The position numbers were made by a program, and so were the translations under genes. 64,000 bases of DNA, taken from positions 1,450,409 through 1,514,408 of the forward strand of contig NZ_CP042288.1 of NCBI RefSeq assembly GCF_022559625.1, written 5' to 3'. Origin of the DNA: Aquisalinus flavus (lineage in GTDB: Bacteria; Pseudomonadota; Alphaproteobacteria; Caulobacterales; Parvularculaceae). How positions within the stretch are numbered: the first letter of the stretch is position 1; every line of letters starts with the position of its first letter. The notes beneath the pieces were generated by a model. That model was given only the letters and a program-made list of their open reading frames with translations. It made no database searches and had not been told where the DNA came from. Shown here piece by piece: positions 10,361 to 19,226 of the stretch.

Positions 10361-10402
10361 CCTCATCCCGAGGTGCCGCGTCAGCGGCCACGACGGACGA
10401 GG
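10361..10402 (+). repeat. Short dispersed repeat, copy 1 (3' side of rplA)
   Basis: A 42-nt sequence (CCTCATCCCGAGG at its start, CACGACGGACGAGG at its end) that recurs with five differences at 11698–11739. The two copies bracket rplK–rplA in the same orientation. Confidence 0.7.
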
Positions 10403-10410
10403 CGATTGTC

Positions 10411-11109
10411 TTAAGCCGACAGCGCGTCAGCCGTATCGAGCTTCAGGCCAGGGCCCATGGTCGAGGAAATGGCGATCTTGCGGATATAGATGCCTTTCGC
10501 GCCCGACGGCTTGGCCTTGTTCACGGCGTCGACGAAGGCACGCACATTCTCGGCCAGCTTGGCATTGTCGAACGAGGCCTTGCCGATACCGGCATGGATG
10601 ATCCCGGCCTTCTCGACGCGGAACTGCACCGCGCCGCCCTTGGCGTCCTTGATCGCCTGGGCGACATTCGGCGTGACCGTGCCGACTTTCGGGTTCGGCA
10701 TCAGGCCGCGCGGGCCCAGAACCTTGCCGAGACGGCCGACCAGCGGCATCATGTCCGGCGTCGCGATGACCCGGTCGAAATCCGACTTGCCGTTCTGGAT
10801 CGCCTCGACGAGGTCCTCGGCACCGACGAAATCGGCACCGGCGGCGCGGGCTTCATCGGCCTTGGCATCCTTGGCGAAGACGGCGACGCGCAGGGTCTTG
10901 CCCGTGCCGTTGGGCAGGTTGACGACGCCGCGGACCATCTGGTCGGCATGGCGCGGATCGACGCCGAGATTCATCGAGATCTCGATCGATTCGTCGAACT
11001 TGGCGTTGGCATGCTCTTTCAGCGTGCTGACGGCATCAACGACGCTGTATACCTTTTCGAAGTCGAGCGCTTCGCGGCGGGCGGTCATTTTCTTGGTGAA
11101 TTTCGCCAT
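10411..11109 (-). CDS. rplA: 50S ribosomal protein L1
   Basis: 232 residues, the normal length. Conserved segments: [20 protein letters not shown] at the N-terminus, [19 protein letters not shown], and the signature [17 protein letters not shown]1 forms the mobile stalk at the ribosomal E site and represses its own operon through an mRNA site. It lies 4 nt after rplK. A terminator follows, after which the operon is interrupted by catabolic genes. Confidence 0.98.
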   Translation of the reverse strand: MAKFTKKMTARREALDFEKVYSVVDAVSTLKEHANAKFDESIEISMNLGVDPRHADQMVRGVVNLPNGTGKTLRVAVFAKDAKADEARAAGADFVGAEDLVEAIQNGKSDFDRVIATPDMMPLVGRLGKVLGPRGLMPNPKVGTVTPNVAQAIKDAKGGAVQFRVEKAGIIHAGIGKASFDNAKLAENVRAFVDAVNKAKPSGAKGIYIRKIAISSTMGPGLKLDTADALSA

Positions 11110-11113
11110 TGGA

Positions 11114-11542
11114 TCAGCCCTCTACTTTCAGGCCCATCGAGCGCGCCGAACCCATGATGATGTTCGTGGCGGCGTCGAGGTCGTTTGCGTTCAGGTCGTT
11201 CATTTTCGCTTCGGCGATTTCGCGGCACTGGGCCTCGGTCACCGTGCCGGCGACTTCCTTGCCCGCGGCAGCGCCGCCCTTGGACAGCTTGGCTGCCTTT
11301 TTCAGGAAGTAGGACGCAGGCGGCGACTTGGTCGCGAAGGTGAACGACTTGTCGGAGAAGATCGTGATCACGGTCGGAACGGGCATGCCCTTTTCCATTT
11401 CCTGCGAGGCCGCGTTGAACGCCTTGCAGAATTCCATGATGTTGAGACCGCGCTGACCGAGAGCCGGACCGATGGGAGGGGACGGGGTAGCAGCACCCGC
11501 CGGCACCTGAAGCTTCAGGTAGCCAGTGATTTTCTTAGCCAT
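11114..11542 (-). CDS. rplK: 50S ribosomal protein L11
   Basis: 142 residues, the normal length. N-terminal [20 protein letters not shown] followed by [20 protein letters not shown], and the C-terminal 23S rRNA-binding domain ([12 protein letters not shown]...[13 protein letters not shown]). L11 with 23S rRNA forms the GTPase-associated centre and stringent-response sensor site. A GGAAGG ribosome binding site lies 7 nt before the ATG at 11542. It is the first gene of the rplKA pair; its normal upstream neighbour nusG is 12.7 kb away. Confidence 0.98.
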   Translation of the reverse strand: MAKKITGYLKLQVPAGAATPSPPIGPALGQRGLNIMEFCKAFNAASQEMEKGMPVPTVITIFSDKSFTFATKSPPASYFLKKAAKLSKGGAAAGKEVAGTVTEAQCREIAEAKMNDLNANDLDAATNIIMGSARSMGLKVEG

Positions 11543-12073
11543 TATATAGCCTTCCGTTTGGCATGACGCCCAGCCAAGGACGCCACAGATGAAGGGGTCG
11601 CGGTACGGCCCGGCTGGACTTCAAGCCGGAAACCTCCCGCGGGTGAAGCGCGGCCTATAGCCGAGGATCGGGGCGAAATCAAGCGGGGAGTCGCGGCCCT
11701 CATCCTGAGGTGGCGCGCAGCGCCCACGACGGACAAGGCCTCCCCTCCCGGCCTCCCCTCTTTGTCACCCCGGACGCCGCCAGGCGATCCGGGGCCCATC
11801 TCTGATATGATGGCCATGAGCGGAACGCCGTCAGTTGACGTCTCTCAGCGCAGACCAGTGACGAGCCCTGCGAGGTCGGCGCTGGCTGTAGGCCCGGTCC
11901 GCAGCCGGTTCGAGGGTGAGTTCATCGAGGTCGCGATCCGGCGAAGCGCCGGGTCGTCAAGCAGGCAAGACGGCCGGTTGGCCCGTCCACTGCACGTAAT
12001 CTGCCAAGGTCTTTATGAGCGTTTTCCCCATGCTATTCAGAGTATAATCATTGGAACCAAAGAATGCCTATCC
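11543..12073. other. Gene-free region upstream of rplK with small palindromes
   Basis: Must hold the rplK promoter. It contains the second copy of the 42-nt dispersed repeat (11698–11739) and a REP-like hairpin with CCCCGGA (11768–11774) pairing TCCGGGG (11788–11794). Open frames here show no recognisable protein. Nothing else could be assigned. Confidence 0.5.
11698..11739 (+). repeat. Short dispersed repeat, copy 2 (5' side of rplK)
   Basis: Matches 10361–10402 in 36–37 of 42 positions (CCTCATCCTGAGG start, CCCACGACGGACAAGG end), same orientation. Of the type of small intergenic repeats common in alphaproteobacterial genomes. Confidence 0.65.
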
Positions 12074-12250
12074 GCAGCACCGTACCGGAGGTGTTGTATT
12101 CGGCGACCATGCGCGCGTTCGCGCTGTAAATGAGTCACTGGCTCATTTGCCCGTTGGCTCACCATAGAGGAAGCACGTGCCAGATTACTTTTTTCGACGG
12201 CGGCATCAACCTCGAACAGGCGTCCCGCCGGGTCGTATTTCAGATCGACC
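12074..12250 (-). pseudogene. Fragment of an RHS/YD-repeat gene (second copy)
   Basis: About 177 bp whose DNA closely matches 13531–13704 inside the larger RHS remnant. Read on the minus strand it has the RHS core pieces 'MVAEYNTSGTVLR' and 'DLKYDPAGRLFEVD'-like sequence, separated by the same roughly 41-nt foreign segment (with two GAGCC motifs) as the larger copy. No open frame survives. It is a remnant of a duplicated or recombined RHS locus. Confidence 0.75.
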
Positions 12251-12269
12251 TGAAATAAGATTCACGGGG

Positions 12270-12488
12270 TTATTTTCTACGATTAGACGTGAAACGCACA
12301 AATGCCGCTAAAGGCAAAAAAATGGCTGAATATAAGAGTAACGCCGGCCTCCAACTAATATACTCTGGAAGTCCCAATAAATATAGCCCAGTAAAGATTT
12401 CCCAAAAATATATTAAAAAAACCACTAATGATGGTATTAGCAAAAACCATGCAATAAAATATCCAATTTTATCAAGCTGTAGCTTCAC
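12270..12488 (-). CDS. Small membrane protein, putative immunity protein of the RHS tip
   Basis: 72 residues. The GTG at 12488 lies inside the end of the RHS frame (17-nt overlap) and is preceded by AGGAG 7 nt upstream, so it looks translationally coupled. Two clear hydrophobic segments (residues about 8–28, GYFIAWFLLIPSLVVFLIY, and about 47–64, ALLLYSAIFLPLAAFV) are followed by a basic tail (RFTSNRRK). The base composition here is strikingly AT-rich compared with its surroundings, as is typical for exchangeable toxin/immunity modules. No family is recognised. Position, overlap and topology fit an immunity protein against a membrane-acting RHS toxin; this is inference. Confidence 0.6.
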   Translation of the reverse strand: MKLQLDKIGYFIAWFLLIPSLVVFLIYFWEIFTGLYLLGLPEYISWRPALLLYSAIFLPLAAFVRFTSNRRK

Positions 12489-14207
12489 AATTCATCTCCT
12501 CAGGACCAGTAACGCCGGAGAGCACACCTAAATTTATACCAAAAACCGTTGCTCCGGCAAGTGTATCCGCTACATCCTTACCAAACACACTTTGCCCTAT
12601 TTTCGCTGGCGCTCTTGCAATTGCCTGAAGACCTAAACCAGAGCCACCAAGAGCTATGTTGGCAACACCACCCACAATATTTTTGACCCCGGCATCTTGG
12701 CTGCCTGTTCCCAATTGGGCTATTCCCGCTCGAACTTGTGCGACTACGCCCGCTATGCCACTCACTGCAAAGCTGACCCCAGCCACAGCAAAAGGCACAG
12801 CACCACCTCCTGGCCCAGCAATCGCTGTGGCGGCGGCACCTGTCACAGTCGCCGCAGCACCAATGCCGAATGCAGCCGATGAAACCCAGTATGCATTGTT
12901 GGCGAACCGGATAGCTTCGTTTGCTTTTAAGCATTTTTCATACTCGGAGTCTTCTTCCCGCGAACCACCACCACCACCATAGTCTCGGTCAGCCTCTGGC
13001 TGGCCGTTGCATACAGAGCGATATCGCGGCTTAGCAGTAATTACTCCCCCGATCTTGCCTAACTGCTTGTAACCATCAAAAACCTGCTTGCATTGCTCGG
13101 CCAGCCCCCAAGGATCCACCTTATTCATCGGATCATTGCCGACATAGGCGTACATGTTCATACCGTCGCCATAGCCGATGGGGTCGGTCTGCATGAAGCG
13201 GCCCATTCTGGGGTTATAGGCGCGGGCCTTGTAGTTCCCTGTCCAGATGATCCTGTGAATCATCTGGACAGGGAACGAGGCCGTCCGCACGGCAACGACC
13301 GTGCGGACCCTCGATCCACATCTGGCCGGTATACTGGAAGCGGCCTGTATTGCCACTCTCCGGCAATCCGTATTCGTCATAGGTGTTGATGGCGATGGCC
13401 GCGCCGGATGAATTGGTGATCGCGGTGACGGAGCCGAGATGATCTGTCGTCAGCCAGCGCTTGTCGCCGGTGCCCGAGCCCTCATACCAGCACAGAACCT
13501 CGTCCAGCCCCGCGCCATAGATATAGCGGCGCAGCACCGTGCCGGAGGTGTTGTATTCCGCGACCATACGCGCGTTCGCCTGGCAATTGAGTCACCGGCT
13601 CATTTGCCTGATGGCTCACCATAGAGGAAGCGCGTGCCACGGTCAGGGTTGCGGCGGCATCGACCTCGAACAGGCGGCCCGCCGGGTCGTATTTCAGGTC
13701 GACCGTCGTGCCGACATCGGTCAGCCGGTTGAACACGTCATAGGTGTAGGATGTCGACCCGTCATTCGTCATATTCCCACGACCGTCATAGGTGATGGTC
13801 GTGCCGTCGAGCAGCTGGTTCAGGCCGTTGGCGGTGAAGGTCTCATCCAGCGCCGTCATGACCGTGTTGTAGACGGTGTTGGAGTTTTCCTGCTCGATGA
13901 TCTGGCCCGCCGGGTTGTAGGTGAAATCCAGCGCCTGGTCATTGCCGGTGCCGGCAAGATCCTGGCCCAGATCGGTGAGCCGCGACTGGGCGTCATAGCC
14001 ATAGGAGGTGGTGACGCCATTGCCCCGCGTGATCGAGGTGCGGCGGCCGAGATCATCGTAATTGTATGTGGCGATGTTGGTGCCGCCTTGGGTCACTGTC
14101 TTCATCGCGCCGGCATTGTCATAGGTATAGCCGACCGTGAAGCTGCCGGGATAGGTGACGGAGGTGCGCTGGTTGGCGTCATTATAAGCGGACGTGACCG
14201 TGCCGAG
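12472..14207 (-). pseudogene. Decayed RHS/YD-repeat toxin gene, 5'-truncated, in three frames
   Basis: Three overlapping frames together make one RHS C-terminal region. From 14207 to about 13640: YD repeats (VGYTYDNAGAMKTVTQGG, YNYDDLGRRTSITRGNGVTT, YTYDVFNRLTDVG). From about 13567 to 13320: VAEYNTSGTVLRRYIYGAGL, WLTTDHLGSVTAITNSSG, YDEYGLPESGNTGRFQYTGQ. From about 13235 to 12472: YKARAYNPRMGRFMQTDPIG and the tip boundary DPMNKVDPWGL, then a variable C-terminal domain of about 210 residues. Frame is lost at a 1-nt slip plus a ~41-nt foreign segment near 13580–13630 and at a hairpin insertion (13235–13308). The N-terminus is missing. The final frame, with the tip domain and the adjoining immunity candidate, is still open. 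Confidence 0.85.
13235..13308. repeat. Two adjacent perfect palindromes inserted in the RHS core
   Basis: First hairpin: 17-bp arms 13235–13251 and 13259–13275 (TTCCCTGTCCAGATGAT and its exact complement), 7-nt loop. Second: 10-bp arms 13283–13292 and 13299–13308 (GTCCGCACGG/CCGTGCGGAC), 6-nt loop. They replace the roughly 20 nt that would code the conserved 'PELGLYxY' link between the QMW and YKARAYNP motifs. Confidence 0.85.
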
Positions 14208-14319
14208 CGGGCGGCACCGGGCGGCGCACCGTTCAATCTCACCAAATAGCGGACACCCGTTTTGGTGCACCGCGCTCACGCTTGGCGCTGCCTACACTGA
14301 CATAAAACGCACCCGACTT

Positions 14320-14607
14320 ATCCCCGTCCCCTCCCCATGCGCTATTGTCCCTCCAAGCCCGGTGAGGACCGGGTGGTGGCGATGGTTGAAAGTGTAACCT
14401 GCACGGACAATCATCGCGTCAGGTTTCCGGTGGCATGAGAGGGTGTGCGCAAGCTTCGCATCGTCCGCCGGAACGGTGACCCGGGGTCGCCCCCGGGCGG
14501 GAGAGCTATGCACTTTGGCCCCGCATCGATCACCGCCGTGTGTAGCGAGAGCTATGCCAGTCATTTATTTTTAATTGAGGCGATGGCCGCTACACACGGG
14601 CCCCCTC
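14320..14607 (+). repeat. Long direct repeat, copy 1 (left of the esterase/two-component cargo)
   Basis: Positions 14353–14607 match 19260–19514 over 255 bp with three substitutions and no gaps; weaker similarity (about 24 of 34 positions) extends left to 14320/19227. The right end contains a 12-bp inverted repeat, CCGTGTGTAGCG (14536–14547) with CGCTACACACGG (14588–14599), around an AT-rich loop. No transposase is present. A minus-strand open frame runs through both copies, but its conservation is explained by the repeat itself. Confidence 0.9.
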
Positions 14608-14790
14608 CTCTTTATGCGCTCGCGCTCATTGAGTGGCGGCGGTTTCGGCGCTGTCCCCATACACGCCTGCCGCCGGTCGTCTCCCGGCGGTGACCACAGA
14701 CACAAACCGTAAAAATATCGCCCTTTTGCGAAAAATGGCGGAAAAAAAGGGCCCGCACTCTCCGGACAGGAAACTGAATGGAGAACCGAG
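14608..14790. other. Leader region before the lipoprotein esterase gene
   Basis: A gene-free 183 bp between the repeat and the esterase ATG. It holds an AT-rich patch (about 14705–14755) likely to carry the promoter. No coding potential was recognised. Confidence 0.4.
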
Positions 14791-16068
14791 ATGCTCATCA
14801 CCAATCTACGACGCAGGATCTATCTGGGGTGCGGCTCAATCGCCTTGATGGCCGCCTTGGCGGCCTGCTCCGGATCCTCAGGCGGCACGACGGCCTCGTC
14901 AGCATCCGGCGCGAGCAACACCGCACCGGTTCTGGGACCTGATCAAAGCATCACCGTGCCGGAAAACACCACAAGCGTTTTTACGGCGACTGCAACAGAC
15001 GCAGACGGCGACAGCCTGACCTATTCCATCGCCGGCGGCGCCGACGCGGCCCTCTTCGCCATTGGCTCGTCCTCGGGCGCGCTGAGTTTTGCCCAGGCAC
15101 CGGACTTCGAGAACCCCACGGATGCAAATGGAGACAATGTCTACGACGTCATAATCGCTGTCTCGGACGGACGGGGTGGCTCTGATTCGGCAGCTCTTGC
15201 CGTGACCGTGTCTGACGTATCGGACTTGAGATATGTCGATAAGATCTTCCCCGAGACGACGATCACGCAGGATATCGTCTACGCCACAACCGACGGCCAG
15301 GACTATGTCCTCAATATCATTACGCCTGTCGGGGATGACGAAACCGATCGGCCGGTGATGCTGCTCGCATCGGGCGGTGCCTTCATCTTTACCATCCGCG
15401 AGCAGGTGCGGCCCTTTGCCGAGGAATTCGCGAGACGCGGATATGTCGCGGCAATCATGGACTACCGCACACTCGGAAGGCCGCCTGAAGGTGGAAACGA
15501 TTTTCGTCTTGCGGCCCTCGATTCAACCCATGACATGATTGCCGCGGTGCGCTTCTTGCGGGCAAATGCCGCCGAATACGGCATCGATCCTGAAAAGGTG
15601 TTTGTCGGTGGCACATCGGGCGGCGCAGTGATGGCTGCGTCAGTGGCCACGACAGACCCGAACGACCCGGCGCCGGTCGTGCTTGCCGACTATCTTGAAA
15701 CAGTCGGCGGCGTGTACGGCAATATAGGCGATCATCTCGACCAGTCGCCGACCGTCCAGGGGGCATTCGCGATTTCCGGCGCGGTCTTTGATCTGCTCAC
15801 GATCGACGCCCAGTCCGCCCCGATTTACGCCGCCCACAATGAACTGGATCCGGTGGCAAATTGCTACACATTTACTCTGCCCGACACCGATTTCACCGGA
15901 TCGGGAAGCTGTGACTTCATTCCGTTTTATCAGGCGACCGGCCTGCCGGCCGATGCCTTTATCGTGATCGGCGATACGGAGCATGTCGACTTTACCAACG
16001 AGGAATATAACCAGATTCTGTCCGAGGCATCGCAGTTCTTCTACGACAATGTCCTGTCGGAAGACTGA
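14791..16068 (+). CDS. Lipoprotein alpha/beta-hydrolase esterase with cadherin-like domain
   Basis: 425 residues. A lipobox (LMAALAAC, Cys26) and a Ser/Gly-rich linker lead into a cadherin-like beta domain (about 45–143, APVLGPDQSITVPENTTSVF ... VYDVIIAVSDGRGGSDSAAL). A carboxylesterase/lipase-type hydrolase follows (about 150–425): oxyanion-hole-like LASGGAF, nucleophile elbow GGTSGG (Ser276), candidate acid Asp353 in NELDP and base His398 in DTEHVDF. It is probably an outer-membrane-anchored esterase; the substrate cannot be named. It is the first gene of a four-gene plus-strand cargo between the two 255-bp repeats. Confidence 0.85.
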   Translation: MLITNLRRRIYLGCGSIALMAALAACSGSSGGTTASSASGASNTAPVLGPDQSITVPENTTSVFTATATDADGDSLTYSIAGGADAALFAIGSSSGALSFAQAPDFENPTDANGDNVYDVIIAVSDGRGGSDSAALAVTVSDVSDLRYVDKIFPETTITQDIVYATTDGQDYVLNIITPVGDDETDRPVMLLASGGAFIFTIREQVRPFAEEFARRGYVAAIMDYRTLGRPPEGGNDFRLAALDSTHDMIAAVRFLRANAAEYGIDPEKVFVGGTSGGAVMAASVATTDPNDPAPVVLADYLETVGGVYGNIGDHLDQSPTVQGAFAISGAVFDLLTIDAQSAPIYAAHNELDPVANCYTFTLPDTDFTGSGSCDFIPFYQATGLPADAFIVIGDTEHVDFTNEEYNQILSEASQFFYDNVLSED

Positions 16069-16130
16069 GACATTCCCTTCAACGCCAGAAGTTTGCCAGC
16101 AGCACCCGCTATTCAGAAGGACAGTCCGAC

Positions 16131-16982
16131 ATGGCCCTGGATATTCAGAACCGCATCATCCCGGCAGTCTTTTCCAGCCTCGGCATACTGGGGTTGACCG
16201 CGACTGTCGCCTGCGCACAGGAGGGTCGGCTGCTGTCGGCCAATTTCGGCGCAGACAATGGCTTCGGTCAGGGTGCGGACTTCTTCGTCTGCCAGGGGGC
16301 GATCGGCCTCGATGGCATTCCTGTCGTCTTCTCCGAGGAGATAGCGGCACTGCCTGCGCCGAGTGATATCCGGGTTCTCGGCGAAGATGGCGACGACCGC
16401 CCGGTAACATGCCTCACCTTTGATCCCGCCGACGATCCGGGCGAGCAGCGCACGCTTCTGCTGGTCGGCGATTTTGGCTCCCCCGAAGACCAGCCAGCCT
16501 CTGTTGAAGTCCTGGGCGATGTGCGATCAAAAGACTGGCGCACCTCGTTTCAGGGAGCGAAGGTCGCGATTTTCGCGCTGGAGAGCGGACCGAAGATGGT
16601 TCTCGCCCAATTGCTGCCGCCAAGAGAATGGGATCTCGGGAATCCTGGTACACGCGTGCAATGGGGCGGGGGCAACGCCTGCCCGATAGAAGGCACGCGA
16701 CAAGTGATCCGGACAGTATGGGGTGGCGGCATCCGTACACCCGACGGCAACGAGCTGACGCAGGCTGAATGGTCGAATTACGTCGTGACGCTGGAGAGCC
16801 CTGACGGAACAGTCACCGAGGTGACGCCCTTCGCCCTCGGTGATCTCAACGACCGAGACAATAATCATGAGCTCTGCCTTGACCGGAAAGGCCGCCCCCT
16901 CGCGGTGACTTTTGCCGCCGGCATCGTCATCGATCCCAACGGAGACCTTAATCAGAAGACGACTGTCATGGTTTCGAAATAA
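16131..16982 (+). CDS. Secreted protein of unknown function
   Basis: 283 residues with an N-terminal signal peptide (about 1–29, ending VACAQ). The mature part is rich in beta-forming and Asp/Gly segments (GRLLSANFGADNGFGQGADF, TLLLVGDFGSPEDQPASVEV) and has a late LGDLNDRDNNHELCLD segment that could bind calcium. Family not recognised. It follows the esterase by 62 nt on the same strand and precedes the two-component genes, so it may be an envelope substrate or signal partner of them; that is inference from order alone. Confidence 0.75.
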   Translation: MALDIQNRIIPAVFSSLGILGLTATVACAQEGRLLSANFGADNGFGQGADFFVCQGAIGLDGIPVVFSEEIAALPAPSDIRVLGEDGDDRPVTCLTFDPADDPGEQRTLLLVGDFGSPEDQPASVEVLGDVRSKDWRTSFQGAKVAIFALESGPKMVLAQLLPPREWDLGNPGTRVQWGGGNACPIEGTRQVIRTVWGGGIRTPDGNELTQAEWSNYVVTLESPDGTVTEVTPFALGDLNDRDNNHELCLDRKGRPLAVTFAAGIVIDPNGDLNQKTTVMVSK

Positions 16983-17070
16983 CGGATAATATGACGTCCT
17001 GGCGCCCTCGCCTGCTTCCCGCGCGCGAACGCGTCACGGACCGTTTCACAGCCTATGGAGCTTTTTGTTG

Positions 17071-17808
17071 GTGAATAATCCGCATGTGATCCTCGTGGTC
17101 GATGATGATCCGCAGATACAAGACCTGACGGCTCACCTCCTCGCAAACAATGGGTTCAAGGCCCTGAAAGCGGGCTGTACTGCCGAAGCGGACGCCGTTC
17201 TGGCTGGCGGCCACGTCGATCTGATCGTCCTCGACATCATGATGCCGAAGGAAGACGGACGACAATTCTGTCAACGCATTCGTCAGACCTCGCGAATACC
17301 CATTATCATGCTGACGGCCCTGCGCGATGATATCGACCGCATTGTAGGGCTCGAGATCGGTGCTGATGATTATGTCACCAAACCATTCACGCCTCTGGAA
17401 CTTGTCGCCCGCGTCAAGGCGGTCCTGCGCCGCGTCTCCGATGGTGCGGCGGATCACGCCCCGGACGGTTCACGACAATATGTCTTCAACGACCTCGTTC
17501 TTGATGTCGATCGGCGCAGGCTCCAGCGGCTGGACAGTACCGAGATCGATCTGACGTCAGGGGAGTTTTCATTATTGCTTACACTGATCGAATCAAGACC
17601 ACGCGTCCTCAGCCGGGACCAACTCCTTGACCTCACGCGCGGCGCATCGTCCAATCCGTTCGATCGAAGCATCGATACTCACATCAGCCGCCTCCGGAAG
17701 AAAATCGAGCCTGACCCGCGCAGGGCACAGATCATCAAGACCGTGCGCAATTTGGGGTATGCCTTTTCCGGGAAAGTTGAGAAGCTGAATCGCAGGGCGG
17801 GTCGATGA
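17071..17808 (+). CDS. OmpR/PhoB-type response regulator
   Basis: 245 residues from the GTG at 17071; TTG codons at 17065 and 17068 are alternatives, with GGAG at 17057–17060 as the likely ribosome site. Receiver domain 1–120: acidic triad DDD (11–13), phospho-acceptor Asp55 in LIVLDIMMPK, conserved Lys in YVTKPF. The winged-helix DNA-binding domain (about 140–235) has DLTSGEFSLLLTLIESRPRV and DTHISRLRKKIEPDPRR. It overlaps the kinase gene by 4 nt (ATGA), so the pair is a standard two-component system, probably controlling the esterase and secreted-protein genes before it. Confidence 0.93.
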   Translation: MNNPHVILVVDDDPQIQDLTAHLLANNGFKALKAGCTAEADAVLAGGHVDLIVLDIMMPKEDGRQFCQRIRQTSRIPIIMLTALRDDIDRIVGLEIGADDYVTKPFTPLELVARVKAVLRRVSDGAADHAPDGSRQYVFNDLVLDVDRRRLQRLDSTEIDLTSGEFSLLLTLIESRPRVLSRDQLLDLTRGASSNPFDRSIDTHISRLRKKIEPDPRRAQIIKTVRNLGYAFSGKVEKLNRRAGR

Positions 17809-19187
17809 TCGCCCGTTGGTCGCAACCGATGGCCAGGATTGGCCGGTCGCTCTTTGCGCGTATTTTTCTCATTACCATTATCGCGCTGATCAGCTTTGTT
17901 CTGATCTTTTTCGCTGCATTCCGGTCTACGCTCATTTTTCCTGCCGCGATCGAAAGTCTGGCAGGACCACTGTCCATCATCATACAGCAGTCTGAAGACG
18001 CCGCCCCCGGCGGCGAATCACGCATTCTGGATCTCTTTGCCAGCGCAACGCGGGCGGCGGGAATTGTCGAGGACTTTCCTGGCGACGCCACGATCCGGGA
18101 TGACCTCCGGGAACGGTTGATGACCGTTTCGCCCGAGACCGAAGCCATATTCTTCAGCAGGGACATTCGCTTTCGATACGTGAATGCCAGAAGCAAGCTG
18201 AAGGACCTTCCGATCGACATGAACGCGAGGTTTGCAGCGGTTACGGCGCTTGAAATCTCTGTCGAGCTGAACGACGGCCGTGTCCTGGTCGTGCTGTTTT
18301 CGCCCGCCGCCGTTATCGTCGATCGGCCGGGGCTGGTGGGCACGCTGTTTGCGATTGCCTCTCTCATCATCGGCACGATCGCCGCCATCGGCATCCATAT
18401 TTCGCTCAAGCCGCTGAATGAACTGGAAAGAGCTGCCGAACGATTTGGTGTCACGTTCGATCCCGAGCCTGTCATCGAACGGGGACCGGAGGAAATCCGT
18501 CGGGTCGCCAGAGCCCTCAACCGGACCCAGGATCAGGTACGCGGTCTGATCTCGGAAAGGGCGCGGATGATCTCCGCGCTGGCACATGATGTCCTGACCA
18601 GCCTGACCCGGCTGCGCCTCAGGGCTGAAGGCCCCGCTCCGATAGATCAAGGGGCAATGGCGGAAGACATCAACCTGCTGGAAGAATTGATCGACGACAT
18701 GCTCATCTACGCCAAATCAGGCGAGCCAAACCACTGCGTGGATCTGATCGACATGCTTGATTTCATCAAGACATACGCCCAGGAAGCACCAAGCTCTATC
18801 CAGCTACAGATCAATACTTCCTTGCAGGAATATTTTATTGCAGCTGACAGCAAGGCCATAATCCGGGTGCTGAACAACCTGATCGATAATGCATTCAGCT
18901 ATGGCGGCAGTGCGCGTATTGTGTGCGAGAGCAACGAGGCGGGTTTGGCGATTCACATAGACGATGATGGACCGGGAATTCCCGAGGATGAACTCGTGAA
19001 GGTCTTGGAACCGTTTTATCGTCTGGAAACATCAAGAAACCGTAGAACAGGTGGCAGTGGCATGGGCCTCGGGATCGCCGACACCCTCCTCCGTGCCCAG
19101 GGCGGACACCTCACGCTGCAAAACAAGAGCCCTTCAGGGCTGCGTGCGACGCTCCTGTTTCCTGCGGCACTGGAAATCACGTCCTGA
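17805..19187 (+). CDS. Membrane sensor histidine kinase
   Basis: 460 residues. TM1 at about 20–45 (IFLITIIALISFVLIFFAAF), a periplasmic sensor region of about 125 residues, TM2 at about 178–200, then a HAMP-like linker, the DHp helix with phospho-acceptor His261 (SALAHDVLTSLTRLRL), and the ATPase domain with N box NLIDNAFSYGG, G1 DDDGPGIP and G2 SGMGLGIAD. It partners the response regulator that it overlaps. The sensor domain gives no clue to the ligand. The gene ends 72 nt before the second 255-bp repeat. Confidence 0.93.
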   Translation: MIARWSQPMARIGRSLFARIFLITIIALISFVLIFFAAFRSTLIFPAAIESLAGPLSIIIQQSEDAAPGGESRILDLFASATRAAGIVEDFPGDATIRDDLRERLMTVSPETEAIFFSRDIRFRYVNARSKLKDLPIDMNARFAAVTALEISVELNDGRVLVVLFSPAAVIVDRPGLVGTLFAIASLIIGTIAAIGIHISLKPLNELERAAERFGVTFDPEPVIERGPEEIRRVARALNRTQDQVRGLISERARMISALAHDVLTSLTRLRLRAEGPAPIDQGAMAEDINLLEELIDDMLIYAKSGEPNHCVDLIDMLDFIKTYAQEAPSSIQLQINTSLQEYFIAADSKAIIRVLNNLIDNAFSYGGSARIVCESNEAGLAIHIDDDGPGIPEDELVKVLEPFYRLETSRNRRTGGSGMGLGIADTLLRAQGGHLTLQNKSPSGLRATLLFPAALEITS

Positions 19188-19226
19188 ATGCCCGCAGCGG
19201 ATGACCTGTCTTTTGGAGAAAAAGTA

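Noticed and set aside
11762..12133. Plus-strand open frame upstream of rplK
   Set aside because: It runs through a REP-like hairpin and the RHS remnant; low-complexity, no recognisable domain.
14292..14564. Minus-strand open frame shared by both 255-bp repeats
   Set aside because: The frame is conserved because the DNA is repeated; only three substitutions exist, too few to show selection on a protein.
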